64,000 nt of DNA. It comes from JABDFW01 sp035550215 (lineage in GTDB: Bacteria; Bacteroidota; Bacteroidia; Chitinophagales; Chitinophagaceae). The stretch spans positions 1-64,000 of the forward strand of contig DASZPM010000029.1 of assembly GCA_035550215.1 (NCBI GenBank), written 5' to 3'. The translations under genes and the position numbers were made by a program. Positions 35,802 to 44,799 of the stretch are shown here, piece after piece (the stretch's first letter is position 1; each line of letters begins with the position of its first letter). A model generated the notes under the pieces. That model saw only the letters and a program-made list of their open reading frames with translations. It was not told the origin of the DNA and made no database searches.

Positions 35802-37085
35802 ATGTTTACGTTAGCAAAGTCAGTTGTAGCAGTTATTTTGGGCGGCGGTGCAGGCACACGCCTGTACCCCTTAACAGCCAGCCGTTCAAAGCCCGCCGTG
35901 CCCATTGCAGGTAAATACCGCCTTGTTGATATACCCATAAGCAACTGCATCAACTCGAATATTAACCGCATGTGGGTATTAACACAGTTTAACTCCGCCT
36001 CGCTCAACAAGCATATAAAAAACACTTACCAGTTCAGCAATTTCAGCAGCGGGTTTGTAGACATATTAGCCGCCGAGCAAACGCCTGACAACCAGGGCTG
36101 GTTCCAGGGTACTGCCGATGCAGTAAGACAATCTTTACGCCATATACACAATAACGATTATGAATATGTGCTGATACTTAGCGGCGACCAGTTGTACCAG
36201 ATGGACTTTGAGAAGATGTTTGATGCACACAAGGAAAAAGGCGCGGATATCTCCATTGCTACTATACCGGTGGCCTCACGCGAAGCGCCGGAGTTTGGCA
36301 TTATGAAAACCGACGCAAACGGCCATATTACCACCTTTATTGAAAAACCTAAAAAGGAGATACTGGGTGAATGGGAAAGCGATACAGGTGAAGAAATGCA
36401 AAAGCAGGGGCGTAAATATTTGGCCAGCATGGGTATTTATATATTTAATAAAGAAATACTGGATGACCTTTTGCTGAGGAAGCACCCGGATGCCACGGAT
36501 TTTGGTAAAGAAATTATTCCTAATTCAATCAATGAATCAACCGTTGTTAGCTATCAATATGATGGCTACTGGACTGACATAGGTAATATCTATTCTTTTT
36601 TTGAGGCCAACCTTGCACTTACTGATGATATTCCGCCGTTTAACCTGTTTGATAACAGCAAAACAGTCTATAGCCGCGCAAGAATGCTGCCTCCCGCGAA
36701 AATAAGTGGCACTACGCTGGAAAATACGGTAATTGCCGAAGGATCCATCATATTGGCAAGCCGTATTGAAAATTCAGTAGTCGGTATCCGTTCACGCATA
36801 GGTCATGGCACAACAGTGGTAAGCAGCTACATAATGGGTAACGACCTGTATGAAACGCTGGAAGAAATGAAGAAAAATGAGGCCAAGGGCATACCCAAAA
36901 TAGGGATAGGCGACCGTTGCTACATACGTAATGCCATTATTGATAAACACTCCCGTATAGGCAACGATGTAAGGATTAACGGTGGCCCTCACCTGGAAAA
37001 TACCGACCATTCTTTGTACACCGTAAAAGATGGTATTGTAGTAGTAAAAAAAGGCGCTATTTTGCCCAATGGGTTTGTAATATAG
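35802..37085 (+). CDS. glgC: glucose-1-phosphate adenylyltransferase
   Basis: 427 residues. N-terminal nucleotidyl-transferase domain with GGGAGTRLYPLTASRSKPAVPIAGKYRLVDIPISNC, then VLILSGDQLYQMD (catalytic Asp), and a C-terminal left-handed beta-helix with hexapeptide repeats (IGIGDRCYIRNAIIDKHSRIGND). Makes ADP-glucose from glucose 1-phosphate and ATP, the committing step of glycogen synthesis. A hairpin follows at 37119-37150. The motif order and length match bacterial GlgC, not GalU. Confidence 0.95.
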   Translation: MFTLAKSVVAVILGGGAGTRLYPLTASRSKPAVPIAGKYRLVDIPISNCINSNINRMWVLTQFNSASLNKHIKNTYQFSNFSSGFVDILAAEQTPDNQGWFQGTADAVRQSLRHIHNNDYEYVLILSGDQLYQMDFEKMFDAHKEKGADISIATIPVASREAPEFGIMKTDANGHITTFIEKPKKEILGEWESDTGEEMQKQGRKYLASMGIYIFNKEILDDLLLRKHPDATDFGKEIIPNSINESTVVSYQYDGYWTDIGNIYSFFEANLALTDDIPPFNLFDNSKTVYSRARMLPPAKISGTTLENTVIAEGSIILASRIENSVVGIRSRIGHGTTVVSSYIMGNDLYETLEEMKKNEAKGIPKIGIGDRCYIRNAIIDKHSRIGNDVRINGGPHLENTDHSLYTVKDGIVVVKKGAILPNGFVI

Positions 37086-37118
37086 CCCGGGGAAATTATT
37101 ATCATCTTTTAATAATTT

Positions 37119-37150
37119 AAGAACACGGATAATTTATTATTCGTGTTCTT
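37119..37150 (+). terminator. hairpin after glgC, overlapping the downstream promoter
   Basis: AAGAACACG (37119-37127) pairs with CGTGTTCTT (37142-37150); inside, ATAA/TTAT extends the stem to about 13 pairs plus a G-T pair, with a four-base loop. A modest T/A-rich tail (TTTGTATATATA) follows, so it may terminate glgC transcription. Its right arm overlaps the -33 candidate of the transporter promoter. Confidence 0.55.
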
Positions 37151-37175
37151 TGTATATATAAAACATGTACTTTTA
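37149..37175 (+). promoter_or_regulatory. candidate promoter of the SLC45-type transporter gene
   Basis: TTTG (37149-37152) and TACTTTTA (37168-37175, one mismatch to TAnnTTTG) are 15 bases apart, close to the Bacteroidota -33/-7 spacing. The ATG lies 38 bases beyond. The -33 is embedded in the glgC hairpin. Confidence 0.35.
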
Positions 37176-37213
37176 GCAGCATGTAATTTTTACACATTAA
37201 TTAAACGATTGCT

Positions 37214-38611
37214 ATGGCCTCAGCAGCCCCAACTCCTGGTGTAAATGGAACATTTAAGCCAAAACTCAGCTTTTGGCAAATATTTAATATGAGTTTTGGA
37301 TTTTTTGGAATCCAGTTTGGCTGGGATTTGCAGCGAGCCAATATGGGCCCGATATATGAGTACCTGAAAGCTTCCCCAGAACAAATTCCATTGCTTTTTT
37401 TAGCGGCGCCATTAACCGGGTTAATAGCACAGCCTATTATCGGCTATTTAAGCGACCATACCTGGCACCCCAAATGGGGAAGAAGAAGGCCATACTTTTT
37501 TGTGGGAGCTTTACTTAGCACTATTTGTTTGTTTTTAATGCCTAACAGTGGTGCTTTATGGATGGCTGCAGGTTTGCTGTGGATATTAGATACTTCAGGA
37601 AATATTGCCATGGAACCGTTCAGGGCATTTGTTGCGGATAAATTACCTGACGAGCAAAGCACGATGGGGTTTGCGATGCAAAGTTTTTTAATTGGCCTGG
37701 GTGGGTGTATCGCATCCGCATTGCCGTTTATAATGTCAGATATCTTTCATGTTTCCAAAGTGTCGGTAAATGGGGGCATTCCTGCTTCAGTAAGGTTTGC
37801 TTTTTATACCGGCGGCTCAATATTTTTTGCAGCAGTATTCTACACTGTACTAACAAGTAAAGAATACCCGCCCTCTGATATAGGATTTAAAGAGAAAGTG
37901 AAAGAAAGTAACAAAGGTTTTGGCGGCGGGGTAAGAGAAATATTGCATTCTATTGGCAACATGCCTAAAAAAATGAGGCAATTAGCCCTGGTTCAATTTT
38001 TTACCTGGCCGGGTTTGTTTTTAATGTGGTTTTACTATAACGCGGCAGTAGCCCATAACGTATTTCATGCAACAAGCACCACAGACCCAAGATATATAGA
38101 AGGTACAAATTTTGGCGGCCTTACGTTATCATATTACAGTATAATAACATTTCTCTTTGCCCTCGTATTACCTGCCATCGCAAAAGCTTTAGGGCGTAAG
38201 CTAACGCATACACTGTGCTTATTCTGCGGCGCCATCGGGTTGGTGATGGTAAGGTTTGTAACTGAAAAATACCAATTGTTTTTTTGTATGACTGGTGTTG
38301 GCATTGCGTGGGCAAGTATTCTTTCTATGCCGTATGCTATGTTAGCGGGCGCATTGCCGCAGGATAAAGTTGGTATTTACATGGGTATTTTTAATTTCTT
38401 TATTGTGTTGCCTGAAATTATTGCATCGCTATTTTTTGGCTGGATAATGCAGCACTGGCTTAACAATGATCGTATGCTTGCTGTTGAGATGGGTGGGATT
38501 ATGATGATACTCGCCGGCGCGCTGTGCTACTTTATTGTGAAGGATTCCAAAGATGTTTTGCCTGAAGCGGCAATTTCTAAAATTGAAATTGAAGAACAAC
38601 GTTCAGTATAA
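37214..38611 (+). CDS. SLC45/GPH-type oligosaccharide MFS transporter
   Basis: 465 residues, 12 predicted membrane helices. FGIQFGWDLQRANMGPIYEYL and the loop sequence WGRRRPYFFVGA are the signature of SLC45-like sucrose/maltose proton symporters. GRKLTHTLCLFCGAIG marks the second half. The gene is followed one base later by an exported GH13 amylase; the amylase ATG is at 38613. This suggests import of maltose or maltodextrin products of that enzyme and feeding of the glycogen pathway encoded upstream. Confidence 0.87.
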   Translation: MASAAPTPGVNGTFKPKLSFWQIFNMSFGFFGIQFGWDLQRANMGPIYEYLKASPEQIPLLFLAAPLTGLIAQPIIGYLSDHTWHPKWGRRRPYFFVGALLSTICLFLMPNSGALWMAAGLLWILDTSGNIAMEPFRAFVADKLPDEQSTMGFAMQSFLIGLGGCIASALPFIMSDIFHVSKVSVNGGIPASVRFAFYTGGSIFFAAVFYTVLTSKEYPPSDIGFKEKVKESNKGFGGGVREILHSIGNMPKKMRQLALVQFFTWPGLFLMWFYYNAAVAHNVFHATSTTDPRYIEGTNFGGLTLSYYSIITFLFALVLPAIAKALGRKLTHTLCLFCGAIGLVMVRFVTEKYQLFFCMTGVGIAWASILSMPYAMLAGALPQDKVGIYMGIFNFFIVLPEIIASLFFGWIMQHWLNNDRMLAVEMGGIMMILAGALCYFIVKDSKDVLPEAAISKIEIEEQRSV

Positions 38612-38612
38612 T

Positions 38613-40463
38613 ATGAAAAAAATATTTCTCTTTTTTGCAGTATTTTTTATTGCGCTTGCATCGTATTCGCAATCCATCAACCTGTACCCAACTAACTGGT
38701 GGGTGGGGATGAAAACCAATCATGTGCAAATACTGGTGCATGGGGACAGCAAGGAGTTTAGCCGGGCACAGGTAAGCGTAAACTATACTGGGGTTACGTT
38801 GTTGAAAAAGTATACGTTTGATAACGGCGAGTATATAGCCATTGATGTTGCTGTTGCGCCTAACGCAAGGCCGGGAAACGTAAATATTGAGTTTACCGGC
38901 TATGGTGAAACCCGTGTGGCGCAGTGGCCGCTTAAAGCGCGGAGGCAGGGTAACGGCACACAGTACGCGCAGGGCCTTACCTCATCTGACTTTATTTATT
39001 TTTTGATGCCGGACCGTTTTAGCAATGGCGACCCTTCTAACGACAGGATACCCGGTATGCGCGACCAGTCATTAAACCGCGATTCCATTTTCCTGCGCCA
39101 TGGCGGAGACCTGCAGGGAATTATCAACCATCTTGATTACATACAGAGCCTTGGCGCCACTGCGCTTTGGATGACACCGGTAATTGAGAATGATATGCCC
39201 AACCGTACCGAGCATGGGTATGCATTTACTGACCATTATAAAATTGAACCACGTTTGGGCGGGGCGGAGATGTATAAGAAATTAAGCGACGAGTTGCATA
39301 AACGTGGTATGAAGCTGGTACAGGATGCCGTGTACAACCATGTGGGCTCTTTTGATTTTATGATGCAGGACCCGCCGTCAAAAGACTGGCTGCATCAGTG
39401 GCCCGATTACACCAACACCACTTATAAAGACCAGGTGCTTTTTGATCCCTATGCTGCCGCTTCAGACAAAAAACAAATGTCTGACGGCTGGTTTACGCGC
39501 CAGATGCCGGATGTAAACCAAAGCAACCCTTTCGTGGCAAATTTTCTTATCCAGCATGCAATATGGTGCGTGGAAGAATTTGGGGTAGATGCATGGCGTA
39601 TTGACACTTATATTTATAACGACCTGGATTTTATGAATGAATGCAACGCAGCCCTCATTCGTGAATATCCCAAAATGTTTATGTTTGGTGAAACATGGGT
39701 ACATGGTGTTATAAACCAGGCTTATTTTACCCGCAACAATTTCAACATTCCTTTTAAAAGTAACCTGCCTGCAACCTGCGATTTTCAAACAAACCTGCAT
39801 GGCATTATTCCCGCGCTAACAGAAGATTTCGGGTGGACGGAAGGGGTTAATAAATTATACACAGTACTCGCCAGCGATTTTGTGTACCAAGACCCTTACA
39901 ACGAAGTAATATTTTTAGATAACCACGATATGAGCCGCATTTTTTCAGTGGTGGGAGAGAATGTCTCCAAACAAAAAATGGGCATTGAATGGCTGCTTAC
40001 CTGCCGCGGCATACCACAGCTATATTATGGAACAGAAGTGCTGATGAAAGGCTTTGCCAATCCTGACGGTAATGTACGGCTTGATTTTCCCGGCGGGTGG
40101 CCCGGTGACAAAGTGAACGCGTTTACAGGGGAAGGATTAAGCGACAGCGCCAAACAGGTGCAGGAACTTGTTAAGACACTGGCCAACTACCGGAAAAATT
40201 CTTCCGCTTTAAAAACAGGCAAACTAATGCAGTATGTGCCGGACGATGGCCTGTATGTATATTTCCGGTATGATGACCAGCATACCATCATGTGTGTTAT
40301 GAATACCTCCGCTAAAGACAAAACTGTTGATTTTGGCAAATATGCTGAGAGAACTGCCGCCTTTGCAAAGGCACACAGCATTGTAAGCGACGATAAATTT
40401 AACATGTCAGAAAAGGCAACTATACCCGGCACCAGCATGTGGGTACTGGAGCTTGAGAAATAG
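38613..40463 (+). CDS. exported GH13 alpha-amylase / cyclomaltodextrinase
   Basis: 616 residues from the ATG at 38613, which begins a signal peptide (MKKIFLFFAVFFIALASYSQ). An N-terminal beta-sandwich (about 22-118, YPTNWWVGMKTNHVQ), typical of maltogenic amylase/neopullulanase, precedes a (beta/alpha)8 barrel. Conserved regions: DAVYNH (238-243), RID (329-331, nucleophile Asp331), GETW (Glu360), NHD (Asp439). A C-terminal beta domain follows. It should cleave maltodextrins, cyclodextrins or pullulan in the periplasm. Coupled to the SLC45 carrier gene (one base after the stop). Confidence 0.93.
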   Translation: MKKIFLFFAVFFIALASYSQSINLYPTNWWVGMKTNHVQILVHGDSKEFSRAQVSVNYTGVTLLKKYTFDNGEYIAIDVAVAPNARPGNVNIEFTGYGETRVAQWPLKARRQGNGTQYAQGLTSSDFIYFLMPDRFSNGDPSNDRIPGMRDQSLNRDSIFLRHGGDLQGIINHLDYIQSLGATALWMTPVIENDMPNRTEHGYAFTDHYKIEPRLGGAEMYKKLSDELHKRGMKLVQDAVYNHVGSFDFMMQDPPSKDWLHQWPDYTNTTYKDQVLFDPYAAASDKKQMSDGWFTRQMPDVNQSNPFVANFLIQHAIWCVEEFGVDAWRIDTYIYNDLDFMNECNAALIREYPKMFMFGETWVHGVINQAYFTRNNFNIPFKSNLPATCDFQTNLHGIIPALTEDFGWTEGVNKLYTVLASDFVYQDPYNEVIFLDNHDMSRIFSVVGENVSKQKMGIEWLLTCRGIPQLYYGTEVLMKGFANPDGNVRLDFPGGWPGDKVNAFTGEGLSDSAKQVQELVKTLANYRKNSSALKTGKLMQYVPDDGLYVYFRYDDQHTIMCVMNTSAKDKTVDFGKYAERTAAFAKAHSIVSDDKFNMSEKATIPGTSMWVLELEK

Positions 40464-40555
40464 CAAGCCGCAAAAAGCGTGTGTGTAATTATCCATGAGT
40501 TGTTAACATTCAGCCTGTGCAATCTCTCCCAGTAGCACAAACAGGCAATTTTTTG

Positions 40556-40563
40556 TAATTTTG
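40556..40563 (+). promoter_or_regulatory. -7 promoter element before the amidotransferase gene
   Basis: TAATTTTG matches TAnnTTTG exactly and ends six bases before the ATG at 40570, so the transcript would be leaderless. It supports the ATG at 40570/40573 over the TTG at 40561, which lies inside the element. No -33 is visible. Confidence 0.4.
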
Positions 40564-40569
40564 CAGGTT

Positions 40570-41406
40570 ATGATGAATGGTGAAAGACAGTTGAAGGCTG
40601 CTATTTTGGACTTGAACGATGGTTTTCCAAACCAGGGGATGCGCTGTATACGCGAGATTTTACAATGGTGGGGTAAGCATAATGAGGTGACTATACATTA
40701 CGATGAATTTGACGTGCGGCAAAAGCTGCAATTGCCGGGTCTTGAGTATGATATATACATATCCAGCGGCGGACCGGGTTCCCCGCTTGAAAGTGAAGGA
40801 ACTGAATGGGAGAATAGGTATTTTGCCTGGATTAAATTAATAGAAGACTGGAATAAAAACGCGTACAATTATCCTAAAAAGAAGATATTTTTTATTTGCC
40901 ACAGTTTTCAGCTTGCATGCCGGTATTTTGGCATTGCCAATGTGTGCAAACGCAATTCAACCGCCTTTGGCGTATTCCCCGTGCATATGTTGCAGGCCGG
41001 CGAAACAGAACCGATTTTTGAAGGGTTGCTCGAACCTTTTTATGCTGTGGACAGCCGTGATTACCAGGTAATTGAACCTAACAAAAAAAGGATGCATGAA
41101 CTGGGAAGCCGCGTTTTGGCAATTGAAAAAGAAAGGCCGCATGTGCCTTATGAAAGGGCCATTATGGCGGTACGGTTTACAGAAAATTTTGTGGGCACAC
41201 AATTTCACCCCGAAGCTGACGCAGCCGGTATGAGTATGTACCTGCAAAGAGAAGATAAAAGGAAAACGGTGATTGATAACCACGGCGAACCTAAATGGCG
41301 CAGTATGATTGAGCAACTGAATGACCCTGACAAAATAATGCTTACTTACAAACACATATTGCCAAACTTTTTGAACTATTCCGTTGAAGAATTGGCAACG
41401 GTATAA
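40570..41406 (+). CDS. class I glutamine amidotransferase-like protein
   Basis: 278 residues from the ATG at 40570 (another ATG follows directly; a TTG is upstream). Triad-type GATase: nucleophile Cys110 in FICHSFQLACRYFG, oxyanion-like GGPGSP, and FHPE (His213, Glu215). It resembles GMP-synthase-like amidotransferases of the GuaA-N kind without the synthetase part. The nucleophile context ICHSFQL is unusual compared with GxCxGxQ. Role unknown, perhaps a stand-alone glutaminase that serves another protein, or a peptidase. Follows the amylase by 106 bases with its own promoter. Confidence 0.8.
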   Translation: MMNGERQLKAAILDLNDGFPNQGMRCIREILQWWGKHNEVTIHYDEFDVRQKLQLPGLEYDIYISSGGPGSPLESEGTEWENRYFAWIKLIEDWNKNAYNYPKKKIFFICHSFQLACRYFGIANVCKRNSTAFGVFPVHMLQAGETEPIFEGLLEPFYAVDSRDYQVIEPNKKRMHELGSRVLAIEKERPHVPYERAIMAVRFTENFVGTQFHPEADAAGMSMYLQREDKRKTVIDNHGEPKWRSMIEQLNDPDKIMLTYKHILPNFLNYSVEELATV

Positions 41407-41439
41407 CGCTTACAATTTTATAGTTTTTTTTAGCGACCA

Positions 41440-42075
41440 TCAAAACAGGCCAAACAGCATTGCATCTACCTTGTTTATAATTTCACCAAGGTCTTCCTCT
41501 CTTTCAGGAAACTTGTTTTTATCAATGTCTATCACTAAAAGCTTGCCCTCCTTGTACCCGTCAATCCATTTATTATACAGTTCGTTCAGTTTTTTCAGGT
41601 AGTCAAGGCGAATGTTTTCTTCGTATTCACGGCCACGTTTTTGTATCTGGCCTACCAGGGTGGGCACCGATGCTTTAAGGTAGATAACAAGGTCGGGCGG
41701 CTGCACCATTGACCGCAGGGTTTGAAAGAAATTGAAGTAGTTGTCAAAATCCCGTTTGCTCATCAGGCCCATATCGTGCAGGTTGGGTGCAAAAATATGC
41801 GCATCCTCGTAAATTGTCCTGTCCTGTATAACGGTTTCTGTCCCTCGTTGTATCTCGAGCAATTGGTTAAGGCGGCTGTTTAAAAAATATACCTGCAGGT
41901 TAAAGCTCCAGCGGGGCATATCCTCGTAAAAATCCATCAGGTAGGGGTTATGGTCAATATCCTCAAACTGTGGAATCCATTTATAATGTTTGCTTAGTGC
42001 TTCGGTTAGCGTTGTTTTACCGGCACCAATATTTCCGGCTACTGCTATGTGTTTCGGCTTTTTTGCTTTCGACAT
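41440..42075 (-). CDS. deoxynucleoside kinase (dGK/dAK type)
   Basis: 211 residues. P-loop VAGNIGAGKTTLTEAL, then DIDHNPYLMDFYEDMPRWSFNLQVYFLNSRL (substrate loop of the dNK family) and the DRTIYED motif, analogous to ERS/DRS. It phosphorylates deoxyadenosine or deoxyguanosine with ATP, a salvage step. Convergent with the amidotransferase gene, 33 bases between. Start at the ATG 42075. Specificity among deoxynucleosides not determined. Confidence 0.9.
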   Translation of the reverse strand: MSKAKKPKHIAVAGNIGAGKTTLTEALSKHYKWIPQFEDIDHNPYLMDFYEDMPRWSFNLQVYFLNSRLNQLLEIQRGTETVIQDRTIYEDAHIFAPNLHDMGLMSKRDFDNYFNFFQTLRSMVQPPDLVIYLKASVPTLVGQIQKRGREYEENIRLDYLKKLNELYNKWIDGYKEGKLLVIDIDKNKFPEREEDLGEIINKVDAMLFGLF

Positions 42076-42245
42076 ATTTTATTTAAATTCCAAAGGTGGA
42101 AAATAGGCAAAGTATAAGCGATATACGGCTAACAATTTAAACGGTTTTAAGATAACACATTTTAATATAAAAAGCCGTACAAAATACAAATTATAATAAC
42201 ATTACTGTAATTCGTTTGTTCTTTAAAGTGCTGCGTTTTCTTTGG

Positions 42246-43244
42246 CTAATAATTTATTCCCATGGCTTCCCGGGTAAGTTTCAGTGTTTCACCGGCGCTG
42301 GCACGCGCTTTTTCCCGCCCGTGGGCAATTATCTTTGAAAGATAGGCTTTATCCTGCTTTATGGCAGCAGCTCTTTCGCGTATAGGCGCCATAAAATTCA
42401 CCATATCTTCCGCCAGTTGTTTTTTCATATCACCGTAACGTATAACGCAATTATTAAAATCGTCTTCAAATTTTTGTATTACATCAGGGGCGCTTACCAG
42501 GCTCATTAAAGTAAACAGGTTATCTATATAATCCGGCTTTAATGCGTTTGGCATTGTGGGGCCGCTGTCGGTTTTTGCGCGCATTATTTTCTTTCGCACA
42601 AGTTCGGCATCATCAGCCAGGTACAAAGTATTCATAGGGTTTTCGCTCTTGCTCATTTTGCCCTCCCCGTTCAGGCTCATTATTTTAATCAACTGTGCGC
42701 CGTAATAATTAAATGCCTTGGGTAAAGGAAACACTTCGCCGTAGCGGTGGTTAAACCGTTCTGCATAATTCCTCGTCATTTCAACATGCTGCTCCTGGTC
42801 TTTCCCAACGGGCACGTTAGTTGCCCGGTGAATTAATATGTCCGCTGCCTGCAAAACGGGGTAGGTCAGCAGCCCGGCGTTTACGTTATCGGGGTGTTGC
42901 CTAACTTTATCTTTAAAGGTGGCGGTCTTCTGCAAATCTCCCAGGTAAGCCATTGTATTTAAATACAGGTATAATTCTGCAATCTCCGGCAAATCGCTCT
43001 GTATATATAATACACATTTTTCAGGGTCAAGGCCACTTGCCAACAGCTCAGAAAGCAGGCGGTGCACATTATCTTTTAACTCCTTTGTATCGGGGTGGGT
43101 GGTAAGGCTGTGCCAGTCAACCACGCAGAAATAACAGTCATATTCGTCCTGCATTTTTACCCAGTTACGTATCGCTCCAAAATAGTTGCCCAAATGCACA
43201 AACCCTGTCGGCCGTATGCCGCTTAACACTTTTTCCTTTTGCAT
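42246..43244 (-). CDS. trpS: tryptophan--tRNA ligase
   Basis: 332 residues from the ATG at 43244, the usual TrpRS length; an upstream in-frame ATG at 43322 would add 26 residues unlike any TrpRS. Class I signatures: HLGNYFGAIRNW (HIGH-like) and KMSKSENP (KMSKS). The tryptophan pocket region YPVLQAADILIH and VGKDQEQHVEMTRNYAERFN are conserved. Charges tRNA-Trp in the cytoplasm. A TAnnTTTG-type element in reverse (43284-43291) lies about 40 bases upstream. Confidence 0.96.
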   Translation of the reverse strand: MQKEKVLSGIRPTGFVHLGNYFGAIRNWVKMQDEYDCYFCVVDWHSLTTHPDTKELKDNVHRLLSELLASGLDPEKCVLYIQSDLPEIAELYLYLNTMAYLGDLQKTATFKDKVRQHPDNVNAGLLTYPVLQAADILIHRATNVPVGKDQEQHVEMTRNYAERFNHRYGEVFPLPKAFNYYGAQLIKIMSLNGEGKMSKSENPMNTLYLADDAELVRKKIMRAKTDSGPTMPNALKPDYIDNLFTLMSLVSAPDVIQKFEDDFNNCVIRYGDMKKQLAEDMVNFMAPIRERAAAIKQDKAYLSKIIAHGREKARASAGETLKLTREAMGINY

Positions 43245-43283
43245 AGGCGGCGAAGATAAGAAAAGGTAAAATGTTGCCGCCCG

Positions 43284-43291
43284 CAAACATA
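43284..43291 (-). promoter_or_regulatory. -7 promoter element of trpS
   Basis: CAAACATA on the plus strand is TATGTTTG on the minus strand, matching TAnnTTTG. It lies 40 bases upstream of the trpS ATG. No clear -33 element is seen at 16-20 bases. Confidence 0.4.
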
Positions 43292-43333
43292 TTTCCTCCA
43301 AAAAATTTATATTACACCGCATATTGCTGACTA

Positions 43334-43768
43334 ATGAAACAGGTTGCTATAGGTTTCGGGTTATTAATAACGGCACTGCTGGTTTTGTTTAAAGTAGCGG
43401 CATATAACCGGCTGCAGGGAGAGGACAGCCCCTTAACATGGATTGCCGTTTTCAGCATTTTATTTTTTGTCATAGGCATTTTCCTGGCAAGAAAACTGTT
43501 TGTAAAAAAAGTGCAGGTTAAAGAAGAAATTAAGGAGGCCAAGCTGTTTATTGATGAAGACGGTATAAAAAAAGCAGGCATAAGTAAGCGGGAACTGGAA
43601 ATATTACAACTGATTGACGAGGGGCTAAGCAACCAGCAGATTGCTGACAAACTGTTTGTGAGTGAACACACCGTAAAAAAACACATATCAAACCTGTTTT
43701 TTAAATTAGATGTGCAGCGGCGCACAGAGGCAGTAAAAAAAGCCAAAACCATGCGGCTGATTGCCTGA
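43334..43768 (+). CDS. membrane-anchored LuxR-type transcriptional regulator
   Basis: 144 residues: two hydrophobic helices (about 5-22 and 37-53), a linker, and a C-terminal LuxR/NarL helix-turn-helix (ISKRELEILQLIDEGLSNQQIADKLFVSEHTVKKHISNLFFKL). No receiver domain. A DNA-binding domain tied to the inner membrane suggests direct sensing of an envelope or membrane condition, or a latent regulator. It is followed by a DUF4199 membrane protein (114 bases) and two VOC proteins on the same strand, a probable regulated unit. Confidence 0.88.
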   Translation: MKQVAIGFGLLITALLVLFKVAAYNRLQGEDSPLTWIAVFSILFFVIGIFLARKLFVKKVQVKEEIKEAKLFIDEDGIKKAGISKRELEILQLIDEGLSNQQIADKLFVSEHTVKKHISNLFFKLDVQRRTEAVKKAKTMRLIA

Positions 43769-43882
43769 AAGGCTACAACTTTTGATTAATTTAGGGCCGC
43801 GTAACCCAAAATACTACTTTAGAGTAATACACCCAATGGCACATGCGGTATAGCTTGCAGCAATAAACCAAAAACAACAGTT

Positions 43883-44410
43883 ATGAAAAAGGCTTTTCTG
43901 CGTTACGGGTTGCTTTCTGGCGCGTTCATCGTAGTGCTGTTTACCTTAGATATGTCGGTACTTGGCAGTTTTGGCGTGTCAGAGGTTGCCGGTTATATAT
44001 CCATAGTGCTGTCGCTTTGTTTTGTGTACTTTGGCCTGCGTTATTTCAGGGACAAGCAAAATAATGGTGTGCTCACATTTGGGCAGGGCATTAAACTGGG
44101 GCTGCTTATTACTTTAATACCCTCCACCTGCTTTGGGGCATTTGACCTGGTATATGTAAGATTTTTTAACCCCGATTTTTACGACAAATACACCGAAAGC
44201 CAAATTGCCCGGCTAAAAGCTACTGTACCCGCCGCCGAATTTGAAACAAAAGCTGCTGCCATGCGTGAGCAAATGAAATTCTGGAGCCAGCCATGGGCAG
44301 ATTTTTTACTGATGTTTTTAACCGTAGCGGCAATCGGGGTAATCATAACAGTTCTTTCCGCATTTATACTTAAAAGAAAAGCTGCAGAAAAAACAGTACA
44401 ACCCGCATAA
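43883..44410 (+). CDS. DUF4199-family membrane protein
   Basis: 175 residues with four hydrophobic segments (about 7-25, 32-52, 70-92, 138-160) and a basic C-terminus. KNGVLTFGQGIKLGLLITLIPSTCFGAFDLVYVRFFNPDFYDKY is the characteristic segment of DUF4199, an inner-membrane family of Bacteroidota without known function. It lies between the LuxR-type regulator and the VOC genes; expression with them is likely. Confidence 0.87.
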   Translation: MKKAFLRYGLLSGAFIVVLFTLDMSVLGSFGVSEVAGYISIVLSLCFVYFGLRYFRDKQNNGVLTFGQGIKLGLLITLIPSTCFGAFDLVYVRFFNPDFYDKYTESQIARLKATVPAAEFETKAAAMREQMKFWSQPWADFLLMFLTVAAIGVIITVLSAFILKRKAAEKTVQPA

Positions 44411-44429
44411 ACCAGTTAATTAATACACC

Positions 44430-44792
44430 ATGGAAGACAAAACACCATGCCCCGTAGTGCATTTTGAAATTGGCTGCAGGGGGCTTGAAAGTACGGCCAA
44501 TTTTTACAGCAGTATTTTTGGCTGGACAACTACCCAGGTACCCATGGCCGCTTATATTAACACCAACAGTAAAGAGGGTGTGCAGGGGCATATTACATCG
44601 CTGGGACATGAGCCTTATAATTACGTTACGGTGTATATACAGGTAAACGTGATTGAAGAATACCTGCAAAAAATTGTTGACGCGGGAGGTGCAAAATTAG
44701 TTGGCCCCGTGCCGTTGCCGGATGGCAGCCGCTTTGCATGGTTTAAAGACCCGGAAGGAAACATATTAGCTTTATTACAAAAACCACAATAA
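44430..44792 (+). CDS. VOC-family (glyoxalase/bleomycin-resistance-like) protein
   Basis: 120 residues, one VOC domain: FEIGCRGLESTANFYSSIFGWTT and SRFAWFKDPEGNILALLQ. His11 (VVHFEIG) is a possible metal ligand, but the terminal Glu expected in the last strand is replaced by hydrophobic residues, so metal binding is uncertain. Members act as dioxygenases, isomerases or resistance proteins. It is 19 bases from the DUF4199 gene and 7 from a second VOC gene. Confidence 0.87.
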   Translation: MEDKTPCPVVHFEIGCRGLESTANFYSSIFGWTTTQVPMAAYINTNSKEGVQGHITSLGHEPYNYVTVYIQVNVIEEYLQKIVDAGGAKLVGPVPLPDGSRFAWFKDPEGNILALLQKPQ

Positions 44793-44799
44793 TTAATTT

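Noticed and set aside
41440..42075. Thymidylate kinase as product of the deoxynucleoside kinase gene
   Set aside because: The DRTIYED motif and substrate loop fit the dNK/dGK family rather than Tmk.
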